39,614 nucleotides of DNA. Origin: Cryomorphaceae bacterium (GTDB lineage: Bacteria > Bacteroidota > Bacteroidia > Flavobacteriales_D > Cryomorphaceae). The DNA lies in assembly GCA_003565555.1 (NCBI GenBank), contig PXBH01000186.1, positions 1-39,614 on the forward strand. The letters are read 5' to 3'. Within the stretch, counting starts at the first letter, position 1. Each line of letters starts with the position of its first letter. Position numbers and translations under genes: made by a program. A model generated the notes under the pieces. The model saw only the letters and a list, made by a program, of their open reading frames with translations. It ran no database searches and was not told the origin of the DNA. Shown piece after piece: positions 1 to 8,165 of this stretch.

Positions 1-84
1 ACTCGAATTAGTGTCTGTCTGTAATGTCCGCTATCTGCGTTGCACTTGGTCTGAAAACCCGCCTGCGGGAGTCGGGCAGGCTGT

Positions 85-157
85 CCCTTCGGCTGCGCTC
101 AGGGCAGCGCCCTTCGACAGGCTCAGGACAGCGCCCTTCGACAGGCTCAGGACAGCG
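85..157. repeat. Three tandem copies of a 24-25 bp GC-rich repeat
   Basis: Three head-to-tail units lie at 85-109, 110-133 and 134-157. The second and third are identical (24 bp, core CTTCGACAGGCTCAGGACAG). The first is a 25-bp variant in which the core reads TTCGGCTGCGCTCAGGGCAG. The core resembles a short dispersed repeat found between genes in many bacterial genomes; that likeness is from memory. No gene is credible in 1-275: the only open frame there (24-260) is made largely of this repeat read as a Ser/Gly/Arg-rich peptide. The rest of the stretch holds the hairpin at 177-199 and nothing else I recognise. Confidence 0.8.
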
Positions 158-176
158 CATTGATTTGAGTCAACTC

Positions 177-199
177 CCCGCCCGTACCGGTCGGGCGGG
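177..199. other. Perfect GC-rich hairpin, possible terminator
   Basis: An 8-bp perfect stem (CCCGCCCG / CGGGCGGG) encloses a 7-nt loop. On the plus strand it is followed by CCCGCTTTT, a short T tract offset from the stem, so it could terminate a plus-strand transcript entering from the left. On the minus strand, downstream of the porin gene, it has no T tract. It may equally belong to the repeat cluster just upstream. Confidence 0.4.
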
Positions 200-275
200 C
201 CCGCTTTTCAGATTTTCGTGCGCCTTGCTATCGAACATTATGATCCGGCCACTTGACTAAACGGACAAATACGAA

Positions 276-1616
276 TTAAAAAATGAAGCCCATCCCCACT
301 TCGAAACGGTTGCCCTCGAACTCACCGTTCGGCATGGCCTCTGAATTGTTTCGAAACTGATAGTTCGTTTTGAAAACGATGTTGCGCCGAGGGTTGAAAT
401 TCACACCCACGGTCAGGGCGGTGAGGTCACTGCGGAATCGGGGCAGCCCTTCGAGGGCCGAATCGACGGAGGCATGGGTATCCAAACGTTCGTAACGCAC
501 AAATACGGGAAGCTTGACCTCGTCGGGACGGTAGAACCTGCCGCCTTTTCGGTTGCCGGAATTTTTGTCCTTGTTTTTTCCGAAAAGGGATAAGATGTCG
601 TAGCCCACCTCCGCATAATAGCCGTACACCGAACTTCCCATCACTTGTCCGTCGGCGGGGAGCCCCTCGGGATCGGACATGCGGGTGAGGTCGTAAATCC
701 CGGTGGTATTGGCCATGTTTCCGTATGAACCCAAGGCCATGAAAGTCCAGTTTTTCCATTCGTTCCGCACAAAGGAGGAGACCAGCCATGTATCAGAACG
801 CACCGGTGAAGCGCCTTCCGTATCGCGGGCACGGGTCCACAAGCCGGAGAGGTTGAGTGTGGTATTTTTAAGCCCCGAGTATTCTAACTGGCTGTTGAGG
901 ATGGCTGAGTTAAAGGCCCCGCGAAATTCTTCATCGCGTCCGCGGCGTATCCATGTTCCTCCGTTGTAGGCGCGCGGATCGAGTCCCTGATAAACGGAAA
1001 AGGTGTAATTCAGATCCTTGCTGATACTTCCGTAGGTCATCACTCCGAGGTCGATCCACTGGGAAGGGATGATGATGCGCTCCACCTCGGGCCTGTTCAC
1101 GGAATAGAATTGAATCGGCTCGTCGTTGTTGTTCACATAGCCGATTTGCACCTGATGCGTACCTACGCGCACGTTGAAGCTTTCGTGGATCAAGACGTCT
1201 GCAAAAGCTTCGATGAAGTACTCGAAATCGGTTTCGAGATTTTTGTCCTGAAAAAATTCGGCAAAGACTTCACCGTAGAGGATGAGCCAAGAGGTCGGCT
1301 TGTAAGCCAGATAGCTCACGAAGCGATAGAGGTTGGTATTGTACAGCTCGAGGTCTTCGCTGGTGCGGTCTTTCGGTCCGTCGAAATGCGTGTAATTCAC
1401 CTCTCCGAAACCCGACCATGTGAACTTTCGGTCTGAGAAATATATCTTCGAAGCGGCCATGGGCAGTCCGGCACGCATCTCGTAGGTCAGGGTGTCTATC
1501 AGCGGCTTGGTTTTGTCTCCTCCGTCTTCGTAAAGGATACCCTCATTGCTCTGGGCGCTGAGGCCGATCCAGGCGGATGAAAGCGCAAAGCAGAACAGGA
1601 TTGTTTTTCGTAGCAT
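276..1616 (-). CDS. Porin-like outer-membrane beta-barrel protein
   Basis: This 446-residue protein has a Sec signal peptide (about residues 1-21, ending LSAQS). The rest alternates polar and aromatic residues in the manner of an outer-membrane beta-barrel, and it closes with GMGFIF, the C-terminal phenylalanine typical of barrel proteins. Segments such as PEVERIIIPSQWIDLGVMTYG recall the phosphate-selective porin-like proteins of Bacteroidota. The substrate cannot be read from sequence, and anion specificity is only a possibility. It lies downstream of a histidine kinase on the same strand, but a likely terminator (1707-1731) separates them. A regulatory link to that two-component system is therefore possible but unproven. 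Confidence 0.75.
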   Translation of the reverse strand: MLRKTILFCFALSSAWIGLSAQSNEGILYEDGGDKTKPLIDTLTYEMRAGLPMAASKIYFSDRKFTWSGFGEVNYTHFDGPKDRTSEDLELYNTNLYRFVSYLAYKPTSWLILYGEVFAEFFQDKNLETDFEYFIEAFADVLIHESFNVRVGTHQVQIGYVNNNDEPIQFYSVNRPEVERIIIPSQWIDLGVMTYGSISKDLNYTFSVYQGLDPRAYNGGTWIRRGRDEEFRGAFNSAILNSQLEYSGLKNTTLNLSGLWTRARDTEGASPVRSDTWLVSSFVRNEWKNWTFMALGSYGNMANTTGIYDLTRMSDPEGLPADGQVMGSSVYGYYAEVGYDILSLFGKNKDKNSGNRKGGRFYRPDEVKLPVFVRYERLDTHASVDSALEGLPRFRSDLTALTVGVNFNPRRNIVFKTNYQFRNNSEAMPNGEFEGNRFEVGMGFIF

Positions 1617-1706
1617 TCGAAACGTATAAACTCAGCTGCGGTACAGTTCGTCTGAATTTCGGATCGAAGTACGCGCAAAGGGCCTTAAAAAGTCCTTAAT
1701 ACGGAT

Positions 1707-1731
1707 AAAAAAGCCCTTAATTCCGGCTTTT
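1707..1731 (-). terminator. Intrinsic terminator after the histidine kinase gene
   Basis: Read on the minus strand, a 7-bp stem AAAAGCC / GGCTTTT with a 9-nt loop is followed by a run of six T. It begins 9 bp beyond the kinase stop codon and ends transcription moving toward the porin gene. The stem is short and partly A/T, so strength is uncertain. Confidence 0.5.
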
Positions 1732-1739
1732 CGGGCGGT

Positions 1740-3101
1740 TTAACGCGGGAGATGAACGGTGAAAACATTCCGACGTCCGGCTTCGGAACGGTAGGTGATT
1801 TCACCGCCGTGCATTTCCATAATTTTGTGGATGAATACCAGTCCGAGACCGAATCCGCGCTTGCCCCGACTGTTCTCCCCGCGGAAAAAGTGGCGGAACA
1901 TGAACTCCTGCTCTTTGGCGCCGATCACCCGGCCTTCATTGACGAATTCTACGGAAACCCCGCCCTTACGGCCGGAGATGTGCACTTCGGCCTCTTCCGT
2001 ATCGCTGTACTGTATACAGTTAAACATTAGGTTGGTCAATGCGCTTTTCAAGAGGCGCTCATTGCCTGACACCGTAAGGTCTTCCGCCGCCTCAACGGCC
2101 TCTGCATAGGCCACATTGAACTTGAACCCGGGCCGCAGCCTTTGCAACTCTTCGGCGATGTCGAAGATCATTTCGTCGGGCCGGATCGGCGTCTTTTTCA
2201 TTTCGCTCCCCGTTTCGGTCTTGGATATTTCCAGAAGGGCGTCAATGATTTCGCTCAGGGCCTTGGTGTCTTCCTTTTGGTCTTTGATTTGCGCCCGCAA
2301 TTTCTCGGGATCTTCCTCCTTTTCCATCCGTTCAAAATTGGAGACCAGAATGGATACCGGGGTTTTGAGCTCGTGGGAGATGTGGTGTATGGCGTGCTTT
2401 CGAAAGGAGAAGGCCTCGCGCATCCGCTGCATGAGCTCGTTAAATCGCGCCGTGAGCACCGCGATTTCGTTGTTGGTCTCTTTGGTCATCAGGGGGCTGT
2501 CATCGCGCTCGAAATTGTAGGCCGCTATGGTCTCTGCGACTTCCTTCAGGGGTTTGGAGATGCGCCGCGCGAGGTAGAATGACACGGAAATGATGATGAG
2601 AGAGATCAGGATGAAATTTATGATGAGTACGGTTCGCAGAAATTCCAGCTTGGTATACCCGTAGGCATCATAGGCTTTCGAGATCCCGTAGTAAGACTTA
2701 CTGTCCGACTCAAAGCAGATGCCCACTACATCATACCGCCCGTCTTTTTGCTCAATCCAGTTGAGGCCGGGGGAAAGCCTTTCCAAGATCTTCCCGTAGT
2801 AGGGAATTTCCGTATCGTCGATGCTCTCGTAGATGAGTTCTTTGTTACCATTGAATATCAAGAGCTTTTCATCATAAATGCGCTCAATGGTCACTTTGTC
2901 GAGTGAACTGACAATGTCGCTGTCCATCTGTTTTACCCGGCTCAGGTAGTCGAGGGTCACGGTAATCCGCTTCTTTTGACGCTGTTGAAATTCCTCTTCG
3001 CGAAACTCGTAGAAAAGGGTATAGATGAAAAACAGCGAAATGCCCGTAAGTCCTATCGCCGTAGCGGAGAAATAGGTAAGAATTTTTTGCTGAATGCTCA
3101 T
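1740..3101 (-). CDS. Sensor histidine kinase of a two-component system
   Basis: This 453-residue membrane kinase has a first transmembrane helix at about residues 8-30. A periplasmic sensor segment of about 125 residues follows, then a second helix (about 157-177) and a HAMP linker (about 178-230). The HisKA domain has its phospho-acceptor at His243 in the motif HHISHELKTP. The HATPase_c domain shows the N box (LTNLMFNCIQYS, about 355-366) and the G2 box RGFGLGL (415-421). The G1 box is degenerate: VNEGRVI stands where DxGxGI is usual, a variation I recall from other Bacteroidota kinases. The gene overlaps its response regulator by 4 bp (ATGA), so the two are translationally coupled. The signal sensed is unknown. 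Confidence 0.93.
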   Translation of the reverse strand: MSIQQKILTYFSATAIGLTGISLFFIYTLFYEFREEEFQQRQKKRITVTLDYLSRVKQMDSDIVSSLDKVTIERIYDEKLLIFNGNKELIYESIDDTEIPYYGKILERLSPGLNWIEQKDGRYDVVGICFESDSKSYYGISKAYDAYGYTKLEFLRTVLIINFILISLIIISVSFYLARRISKPLKEVAETIAAYNFERDDSPLMTKETNNEIAVLTARFNELMQRMREAFSFRKHAIHHISHELKTPVSILVSNFERMEKEEDPEKLRAQIKDQKEDTKALSEIIDALLEISKTETGSEMKKTPIRPDEMIFDIAEELQRLRPGFKFNVAYAEAVEAAEDLTVSGNERLLKSALTNLMFNCIQYSDTEEAEVHISGRKGGVSVEFVNEGRVIGAKEQEFMFRHFFRGENSRGKRGFGLGLVFIHKIMEMHGGEITYRSEAGRRNVFTVHLPR

Positions 3102-3799
3102 TCCGCGTCAAAGTAATATCCGAAGCCCACCTTGGTTTTAATCGAGGCTTTGCCGAAGGGCTTGTCCACTTTATTTCGAAGAAAATTGATGTACACCTCA
3201 ATGGTATTCGTGTTCGCGTCAAAAGCGCTTCCCCATATCTCTTTGATGAGCTCCCGTTTTGAGACCAATTCTCCTCTGTTTTTCAGTAGCTTCAGCAAAA
3301 TTTGGTATTCACGTGGCGTGAGTGTCAACTCCTTACCCTGCCGCATGACCTTGGCTTTTTCCGGATACACGGTGATATCACCTACCGTAACGGGCTGCTC
3401 GGGACCGCGGGCCTCCCTGTTTTCCGCACGTTTCACCAGCGCTCTCACGCGCATGAGCAATTCGCGCATATAAAAAGGCTTGGTGAGGTAATCATCTGCG
3501 CCCGCATCAAATCCGCTCACCTTATCATCCAGATCACCGAAGGCCGTGAGCATGATTACAGGGGTGTCTGCGCCTCGGCTGCGCAATCCGCGGCACAGCT
3601 CATAGCCATTTTTTCCGGGAAGGTTGATGTCCAGAATCACGCATCGGTAGCTGTGCTTTTGCAAGAGCTTTTCCGCGAGGGTACCGTCGAAAACGGATTC
3701 GGTGTGCAGTCCTTCCGCGGTCAGCGCCTCCTTGATATTTGCGTGGAGGGCCGGGTCGTCTTCTACGAGCAGGACTTTATGTGTTTCTTGCCATGTCAC
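3098..3799 (-). CDS. OmpR/PhoB-family response regulator
   Basis: This 233-residue DNA-binding regulator is the partner of the kinase encoded immediately downstream. The receiver domain (about 8-120) has acidic pocket residues Glu13 and Asp14, phospho-acceptor Asp57 (VILDINLPG), Thr85 and Lys107 (LTKPF). A winged-helix output domain follows (about 135-231), with LTPREYQILLKLL and the C-terminal signature TKVGFGYYF. The start is a GTG codon at 3799. It lies only 7 nt beyond an exact Bacteroidota -7 element, so the transcript has almost no leader. It is the first gene of the regulator-kinase unit. Confidence 0.93.
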   Translation of the reverse strand: MTWQETHKVLLVEDDPALHANIKEALTAEGLHTESVFDGTLAEKLLQKHSYRCVILDINLPGKNGYELCRGLRSRGADTPVIMLTAFGDLDDKVSGFDAGADDYLTKPFYMRELLMRVRALVKRAENREARGPEQPVTVGDITVYPEKAKVMRQGKELTLTPREYQILLKLLKNRGELVSKRELIKEIWGSAFDANTNTIEVYINFLRNKVDKPFGKASIKTKVGFGYYFDAE

Positions 3800-3806
3800 C
3801 TCAGTT

Positions 3807-3814
3807 CAAAGGTA
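3807..3814 (-). promoter_or_regulatory. Bacteroidota -7 promoter element for the regulator-kinase operon
   Basis: TACCTTTG on the minus strand matches TAnnTTTG exactly. No convincing TTG is seen at the -33 position. The predicted transcript start falls within a few bases of the GTG start codon at 3799. Confidence 0.55.
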
Positions 3815-3906
3815 GGTAATTCGGGAGGCATCCGCAGCGAGGCGGTTTCGGTTCACGCCGGTTTTGTCCGCTTTTGCCGAAAGGAGGTCATGTCCCGCAC
3901 CGGGTT

Positions 3907-6288
3907 TTATGCGGCGGAAATCAGCAAAGAAACCATTACATTTCTCCCCGGTTCGGGTAATTCGAGGAGGCGGTAGCGGCTGAGGTGCTGCAGGTAGAAG
4001 GTATCGCCGATATTGCGCACCTGTACGCTGAGGGAAAAATTGAACCTGCCGATCGGTTTTGACGCGGCGAATCCCGCATGGAATAAAGTGTAACCGGGCG
4101 TGGCTTTTTCATTTCGGTCTGTCCGATTTTGGGCGGAGGCCGTGACCGCTTCCGCAAAAAAGTACACGTCCCGCCGGCGTTCCCGCTTGAAGTACCATGT
4201 GGCCTCGGCGCGGGCGAGGAGCGGAGGGGTAAAGGGCAGGGGCAGATAGGTGTCGAGGTTCAGGTTGTACACGTATTCCAGCGAGGTGTTCAGGCTGAGT
4301 TTTCGCATAGGGTTCCAAGTCACCTCAGCCTCGCTCCCGGCGTGGAAGGCACGCGCCTGTGTGTACAGGAAAAGCTGTCCTGCCTCGGGAAGCGGGGAGA
4401 AGGTAGCTGTGGGGCGGAGGAAGATGAAGTTGTCGAAGTAATTCACGTAAGGGGTCAGCGCAAAGCTCACTTTGTCGCGGTAGTGGTAAATGCCCGCATC
4501 GAGTTGCCACCCCGTTTCGGGTGTCAGGGTCGGGTCGCCCTGTTCGTGGCGGAAGGTGCCGTGGTGTACACCGTTCATGCCGAGCTCCGGAGCGGTGGGA
4601 AAGCGAAAGCTGCGGCCGATGTTTGCCTTTAAATTCCAGGCATCTGCGGGATTCCACGAGAGGCCGGCGGCTCCGGACGGCTGTCCGAAAAAGGCGTTCA
4701 CCTCGGGGCCGCGTTGTGTCTCTCCGATAATCTCTTCCGGGGAGGCATATACGGGCATAAAATGCGGGTCGATGTCGACCCGTGCGAAGTCTTGCCGCAA
4801 GCCGAAGCTGAAGGTGAGCTCAGTTTTCGGCGCGTACTCGGCCATGGCAAAGATCCCGCCCTGAGCGGTCCTGAAATCTGAGAGGAGAAATTCGAAACCT
4901 GACCTTTCGTTCTGCTGTATTTGGCCGTTAAAACCGAATACCGTCTTCCACGCCTCATTGTGCTGTTTGTGGTAGCGGGTATTCAGCGTGAGTGTGATGA
5001 GGTCGAGCCCCAGGGCAAGGTTGTTTTCCGGACGGGGTCCCTGCCCGTGTACTTCGGGAAAAGATTCTTCGCGGCGGTCGTTGCGTTGAAATCCGGCATC
5101 GGTTTCCCAGCGTCCGCCGCCGATACGCAGGCGGCTGTTGAGTACGGTTTTGAAATGGTTGATTCTTTGGCGCGGGATATCGGTATTGCGGTGGTCGCCG
5201 TCGTGGTTGAGGGCATAGGCGCGGGGTATGCCCACGGCACCGGGAAACAGTCCGGTGGTTTGGCTGTAATTCGAGGCTGTGAGCCTTACGGTGCCGCGCC
5301 TCATCACCTTGCCCGCAGAGGCGGAAAAATGCCGCTCGCGACCTGCGGTGTTTTTCAGGCGCCGACCTTCGATGGGGAGCACAAAGCCGTTGTAGACAAA
5401 CTCATCCGCAGGTACCCGATAATCACCGTACTCCTGCCAGGTAGCCCGCGCGTCGAAAAAGAAATCCGAGGGGCGGCCGGACACGGCTACGGAGGTGCCG
5501 ATGTGGTCATTGTTGCCGCGGAATACCCCGAGCACACTTGACTTGAAAGTGCCGCGCGGCTCGGTGCGCGGCTCGAGTACGTTAATGACTCCGCCCATGG
5601 CATCCGATCCGTACATCAACGAGGCGGCCCCGCGAATTACTTCCGCGCGGTCTACATTGTAAGGATCTATTTCGAGGCCGTGGTCGCTGCCCCATTGCTG
5701 CCCTTCTTGCCGTATTCCGTGGTCGTTTACCGTGATCCGATTGCCCTGAAGGCCGCGTACCACCGGCTTGGCAATGCCCACCCCGGTGTTGATGCTGTTC
5801 AGCCCGGGGATTTTTTCGAGGCCCTCGCTGAAGGTGCTGTTGTAGTTGCGCTCCAGAAATTCCCTGCCCAAGACCCGAGTATTCGCGGGAGTGCGGCGCA
5901 GATCGCCTTCGATGAATGTACTGCGCACGATGACCTCTTCCATCTCAAAGGCGCGCGGCTCCATACGGATAGTGATCAGGGTATCCGCGTAGAGGTCGAG
6001 GTGAATTACATTTTCAGCGTAGCCCATGCGGTTGGTTCTGATATGGTAAGTTCCCGGATCCAGGTGGAAATGGAATTCGCCTTGTTCATCCGGATAGCTG
6101 CGGTTTCCCGTCTCCTCCACGATGACCTCGGCACCTGCGACAGCCTCCCCCGATTCTGCATCGATGACCTTGGCGTACAAAACATGGTTGAAAGCGGGGA
6201 TCTGCTGCGCGGAAGCGGCAATGCTGAAAAAAAGAAAACCCGCCCAAAGGGCGAGTATCTTTAAGCGGGTGTGACTTCCGGTTATCAA
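3907..6288 (-). CDS. TonB-dependent outer-membrane receptor, ZnuD/HmuR-like
   Basis: This receptor of about 793 residues should import a ligand across the outer membrane using TonB energy. It has a signal peptide (to about residue 28, ending ASAQ), then a carboxypeptidase-regulatory-like beta domain (about 35-115). The plug follows, with VVRGLQGNRI and AEVIRGAASLMYGSDAMGGV. Then comes the 22-strand barrel region. The segment GVHHGTFRHEQGDPTLTPE in the barrel resembles zinc/heme-type receptors of this phylum, which is family memory rather than a test. The chosen start is TTG at 6288, whose TTGA overlaps the stop of the upstream lipoprotein gene. The only longer start is TTG at 6336, which would overlap by 52 bp and bury the signal peptide. 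Unusually, the protein ends SLLISAA rather than in an aromatic residue. Confidence 0.88.
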   Translation of the reverse strand: MITGSHTRLKILALWAGFLFFSIAASAQQIPAFNHVLYAKVIDAESGEAVAGAEVIVEETGNRSYPDEQGEFHFHLDPGTYHIRTNRMGYAENVIHLDLYADTLITIRMEPRAFEMEEVIVRSTFIEGDLRRTPANTRVLGREFLERNYNSTFSEGLEKIPGLNSINTGVGIAKPVVRGLQGNRITVNDHGIRQEGQQWGSDHGLEIDPYNVDRAEVIRGAASLMYGSDAMGGVINVLEPRTEPRGTFKSSVLGVFRGNNDHIGTSVAVSGRPSDFFFDARATWQEYGDYRVPADEFVYNGFVLPIEGRRLKNTAGRERHFSASAGKVMRRGTVRLTASNYSQTTGLFPGAVGIPRAYALNHDGDHRNTDIPRQRINHFKTVLNSRLRIGGGRWETDAGFQRNDRREESFPEVHGQGPRPENNLALGLDLITLTLNTRYHKQHNEAWKTVFGFNGQIQQNERSGFEFLLSDFRTAQGGIFAMAEYAPKTELTFSFGLRQDFARVDIDPHFMPVYASPEEIIGETQRGPEVNAFFGQPSGAAGLSWNPADAWNLKANIGRSFRFPTAPELGMNGVHHGTFRHEQGDPTLTPETGWQLDAGIYHYRDKVSFALTPYVNYFDNFIFLRPTATFSPLPEAGQLFLYTQARAFHAGSEAEVTWNPMRKLSLNTSLEYVYNLNLDTYLPLPFTPPLLARAEATWYFKRERRRDVYFFAEAVTASAQNRTDRNEKATPGYTLFHAGFAASKPIGRFNFSLSVQVRNIGDTFYLQHLSRYRLLELPEPGRNVMVSLLISAA

Positions 6289-7100
6289 TCTGTCAATTCG
6301 AAAGTGCGGTAATAAATCGCAGTATTGTTTCTCCAATCAAAGGCCTCAATGCGCAGGGAGCAAAGTCCCGTTTGCACGAACCCGGGAATATTGTACGTGT
6401 GTGAAATTTCGGCTGTATCGCCGAAGTCATCGGGAAAGTCGACGCGTGCCACACTGAGTTCGATGCCTCCCGGCTCGATCAGTTGAATTTCATACCCGCC
6501 CGTGGCGAGTGAAGTTTCATCGGTGAGGAGGCCTTCGATGGTCAATGTTTCACCCTTGCTGTAGGTCCCGCCTTCGGAGGGGCTGTGCAGCGAGATGACA
6601 GGCGGAACAGTGTCTGCCGAGTCGACCACTAAGAGGTCAAAAAAACGCTCCGGGGCTTCCTGCCCTGCGGCGTCCAGCACTTGTACGCCGAGATGATAGA
6701 GGCCCGGACGCACATCATCGGGAGATTGGAAAGTCTTTGTCACCGTTTGTTCGGTACCTGAAAGGTCAATGATCTCGATCACATTCCAAATGGTGTTCTT
6801 ATGACCGTGGCAATCAAAATTGTTGTGCAAATCGAATTTGGCACTTCCGAGTTCCGTGTCGTCGGTAAAACGCACGGTAAGTTCAACCGCTCCGCCCGCC
6901 GCGATTCTCAGTACGAGATCGCTCGGCGCTTCACAAATTTCCGCTGATGTAATTTCCGGGACTGTTTTCACAAAGTGAATCTCGGGAGGAGTCAGATCGT
7001 CATCACGGTCTTTATCACACCCCGAGACCAGCAGTCCGGAGGCCAGAGCTATAACCCAAAACCCGAAACTGATCCTCGGACGGGCGATGCGGTTGTCCAT
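6285..7100 (-). CDS. DUF4625-type lipoprotein with a His-rich motif
   Basis: A signal peptide ends in the lipobox LLVSGC, making Cys28 the predicted lipidated residue, followed by an Asp-rich stretch (DKDRDDD). Two immunoglobulin-like segments follow. The first contains AKFDLHNNFDCHGHKN, which I recognise as the DUF4625 signature and whose His/Cys/Asp cluster could bind a metal. The second begins near DTVPPVISLHSP. The start is taken at ATG 7100; a TTG at 7118 would add six residues. The gene is preceded by a T9SS-exported protein gene (28-bp gap) and overlaps the TonB receptor gene by 4 bp. It probably acts at the outer membrane as a partner of that receptor. The metal-binding role is inference. 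Confidence 0.8.
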   Translation of the reverse strand: MDNRIARPRISFGFWVIALASGLLVSGCDKDRDDDLTPPEIHFVKTVPEITSAEICEAPSDLVLRIAAGGAVELTVRFTDDTELGSAKFDLHNNFDCHGHKNTIWNVIEIIDLSGTEQTVTKTFQSPDDVRPGLYHLGVQVLDAAGQEAPERFFDLLVVDSADTVPPVISLHSPSEGGTYSKGETLTIEGLLTDETSLATGGYEIQLIEPGGIELSVARVDFPDDFGDTAEISHTYNIPGFVQTGLCSLRIEAFDWRNNTAIYYRTFELTD

Positions 7101-7128
7101 GCTTACTCGGTCAATCAATTGAATACAT

Positions 7129-8067
7129 TTATTTTTTTACAACGGTACGGGCATAACGGTATTCCGCTGATTCCAGCGCTACAACATATGCCCCCGAAGG
7201 ATGTTCGTTCATGTTGATCTGAAGAATGTTTTCGCCGGCAACGGTCCTTGCTATCCTGCTCTCCAACATTTTTCCCGTAAGGTCGAAGAGGCGTACCACC
7301 ATCTCTCGCGACTCCACAGCGTCGAAACGAATGTTGAGAACGTCCGGGCAGGGCACCGGGTAGAAAGACGGCTCACTTCCGGCGAGAAGGCCGCTTTCAC
7401 TGCTCACCGTGCCTGAGCCGCTCATGATGGGATAGATGGCGAAGTAGGTGCTGATGTCGGTGAAATTCTGGGTGAGATAATCCTTCCAGTTCGGTGCGCC
7501 GTGCCCGTGCCAGCGGATTACATTTCTTCCGAAGACATCATCTGAGGCCGGGCGGCTTCCGTCGGGACCTGACATGAGCACAATGGTATCGTTGTGCGGC
7601 GCATGGCTGTAGTCACCTACGTCAAGCGTGACAAAAAAATTGTTCTCTACATCTACAGGCGCGTCGAACATCACCGTGGTAGGGCCGGTGGTGTTTATTT
7701 CAGCCATCGGCATAGATTCGGATGCAAGCTCGCTGCCCGGCAACCCGTTTGATGCGGTCTCATAAAGCCGCAAAGAAGCGGGAATGGCATTGCCGCCCGA
7801 AGAGACGGCCGTGCCTTGGATATGGGCAATGATGCCGACTACCTGACCGGGCCCGTCAATGTCAAATTTTTCTCCGAACTCTTCGTCTCCGAAAATATTG
7901 TGCCCGAGGTAATAACCCCAAAGTGGTGTCCCCTGCGATGTTTGTCCCCAGAAGTTGGGCGTAGCTGTGGCCTCTTCAGGCGGGATGTGCTGAAGAACGT
8001 GGGTATCTTGGGCGCCGGAATGAAGCGCGAGGGCTGCCAAGGCAGCTGAAAGGAAAAGGTGTTTCAT
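7129..8067 (-). CDS. T9SS type A-sorted exported protein, first gene of the TonB-receptor operon
   Basis: This 312-residue protein has a Sec signal peptide (to about residue 19, LALHSGAQ). A beta-rich body of about 200 residues contains several His pairs (SHAPHND, RWHGHGAPNW). The C-terminal T9SS type A sorting domain (about 235-312) begins SFYPVPCPDVLNI and ends YARTVVKK. I do not recognise a named family for the body. It should be exported through the type IX machinery and then attached to or released from the surface. It is the promoter-proximal gene of a three-gene unit with the DUF4625 lipoprotein and the TonB receptor. That context suggests it helps capture the receptor ligand. The operator just upstream implies control by a ligand-responsive repressor. 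Confidence 0.85.
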   Translation of the reverse strand: MKHLFLSAALAALALHSGAQDTHVLQHIPPEEATATPNFWGQTSQGTPLWGYYLGHNIFGDEEFGEKFDIDGPGQVVGIIAHIQGTAVSSGGNAIPASLRLYETASNGLPGSELASESMPMAEINTTGPTTVMFDAPVDVENNFFVTLDVGDYSHAPHNDTIVLMSGPDGSRPASDDVFGRNVIRWHGHGAPNWKDYLTQNFTDISTYFAIYPIMSGSGTVSSESGLLAGSEPSFYPVPCPDVLNIRFDAVESREMVVRLFDLTGKMLESRIARTVAGENILQINMNEHPSGAYVVALESAEYRYARTVVKK

Positions 8068-8084
8068 GGTGCATTATTTTGAAA

Positions 8085-8092
8085 CAAAGGTA
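8085..8092 (-). promoter_or_regulatory. -7 promoter element of the metal-uptake-like operon
   Basis: TACCTTTG on the minus strand is an exact TAnnTTTG match, 17 nt before the ATG at 8067. A TTG sits 18 bp upstream (8111-8113 read on minus), the expected -33 spacing, inside the palindrome at 8108-8124. This is the best-formed promoter in the window. Confidence 0.75.
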
Positions 8093-8107
8093 TGAATTTC
8101 CGCCTTA

Positions 8108-8124
8108 ATGCAACAATGTTGCAT
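8108..8124. promoter_or_regulatory. 17-bp perfect palindromic operator over the -33 box
   Basis: ATGCAACAATGTTGCAT is a perfect 8-1-8 inverted repeat whose core is 7-1-7. Fur-superfamily metalloregulators (Fur, Zur, PerR) often bind 7-1-7 boxes. It covers the -33 TTG of the promoter at 8085-8092, so a bound protein would exclude the sigma factor and repress the operon. Which regulator binds is not shown by the sequence; a Zur- or Fur-like repressor is inferred from the operon content. Confidence 0.65.
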
Positions 8125-8165
8125 AAAATTCTTTTCAGCGAAAAACAGGTCCTCGGGGGCCGGCC

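Noticed and set aside
24-260. A 78-codon open frame at the left edge
   Set aside because: It consists mostly of the tandem repeat translated as RPSTGSGQ units; no start signal or homology-like features.
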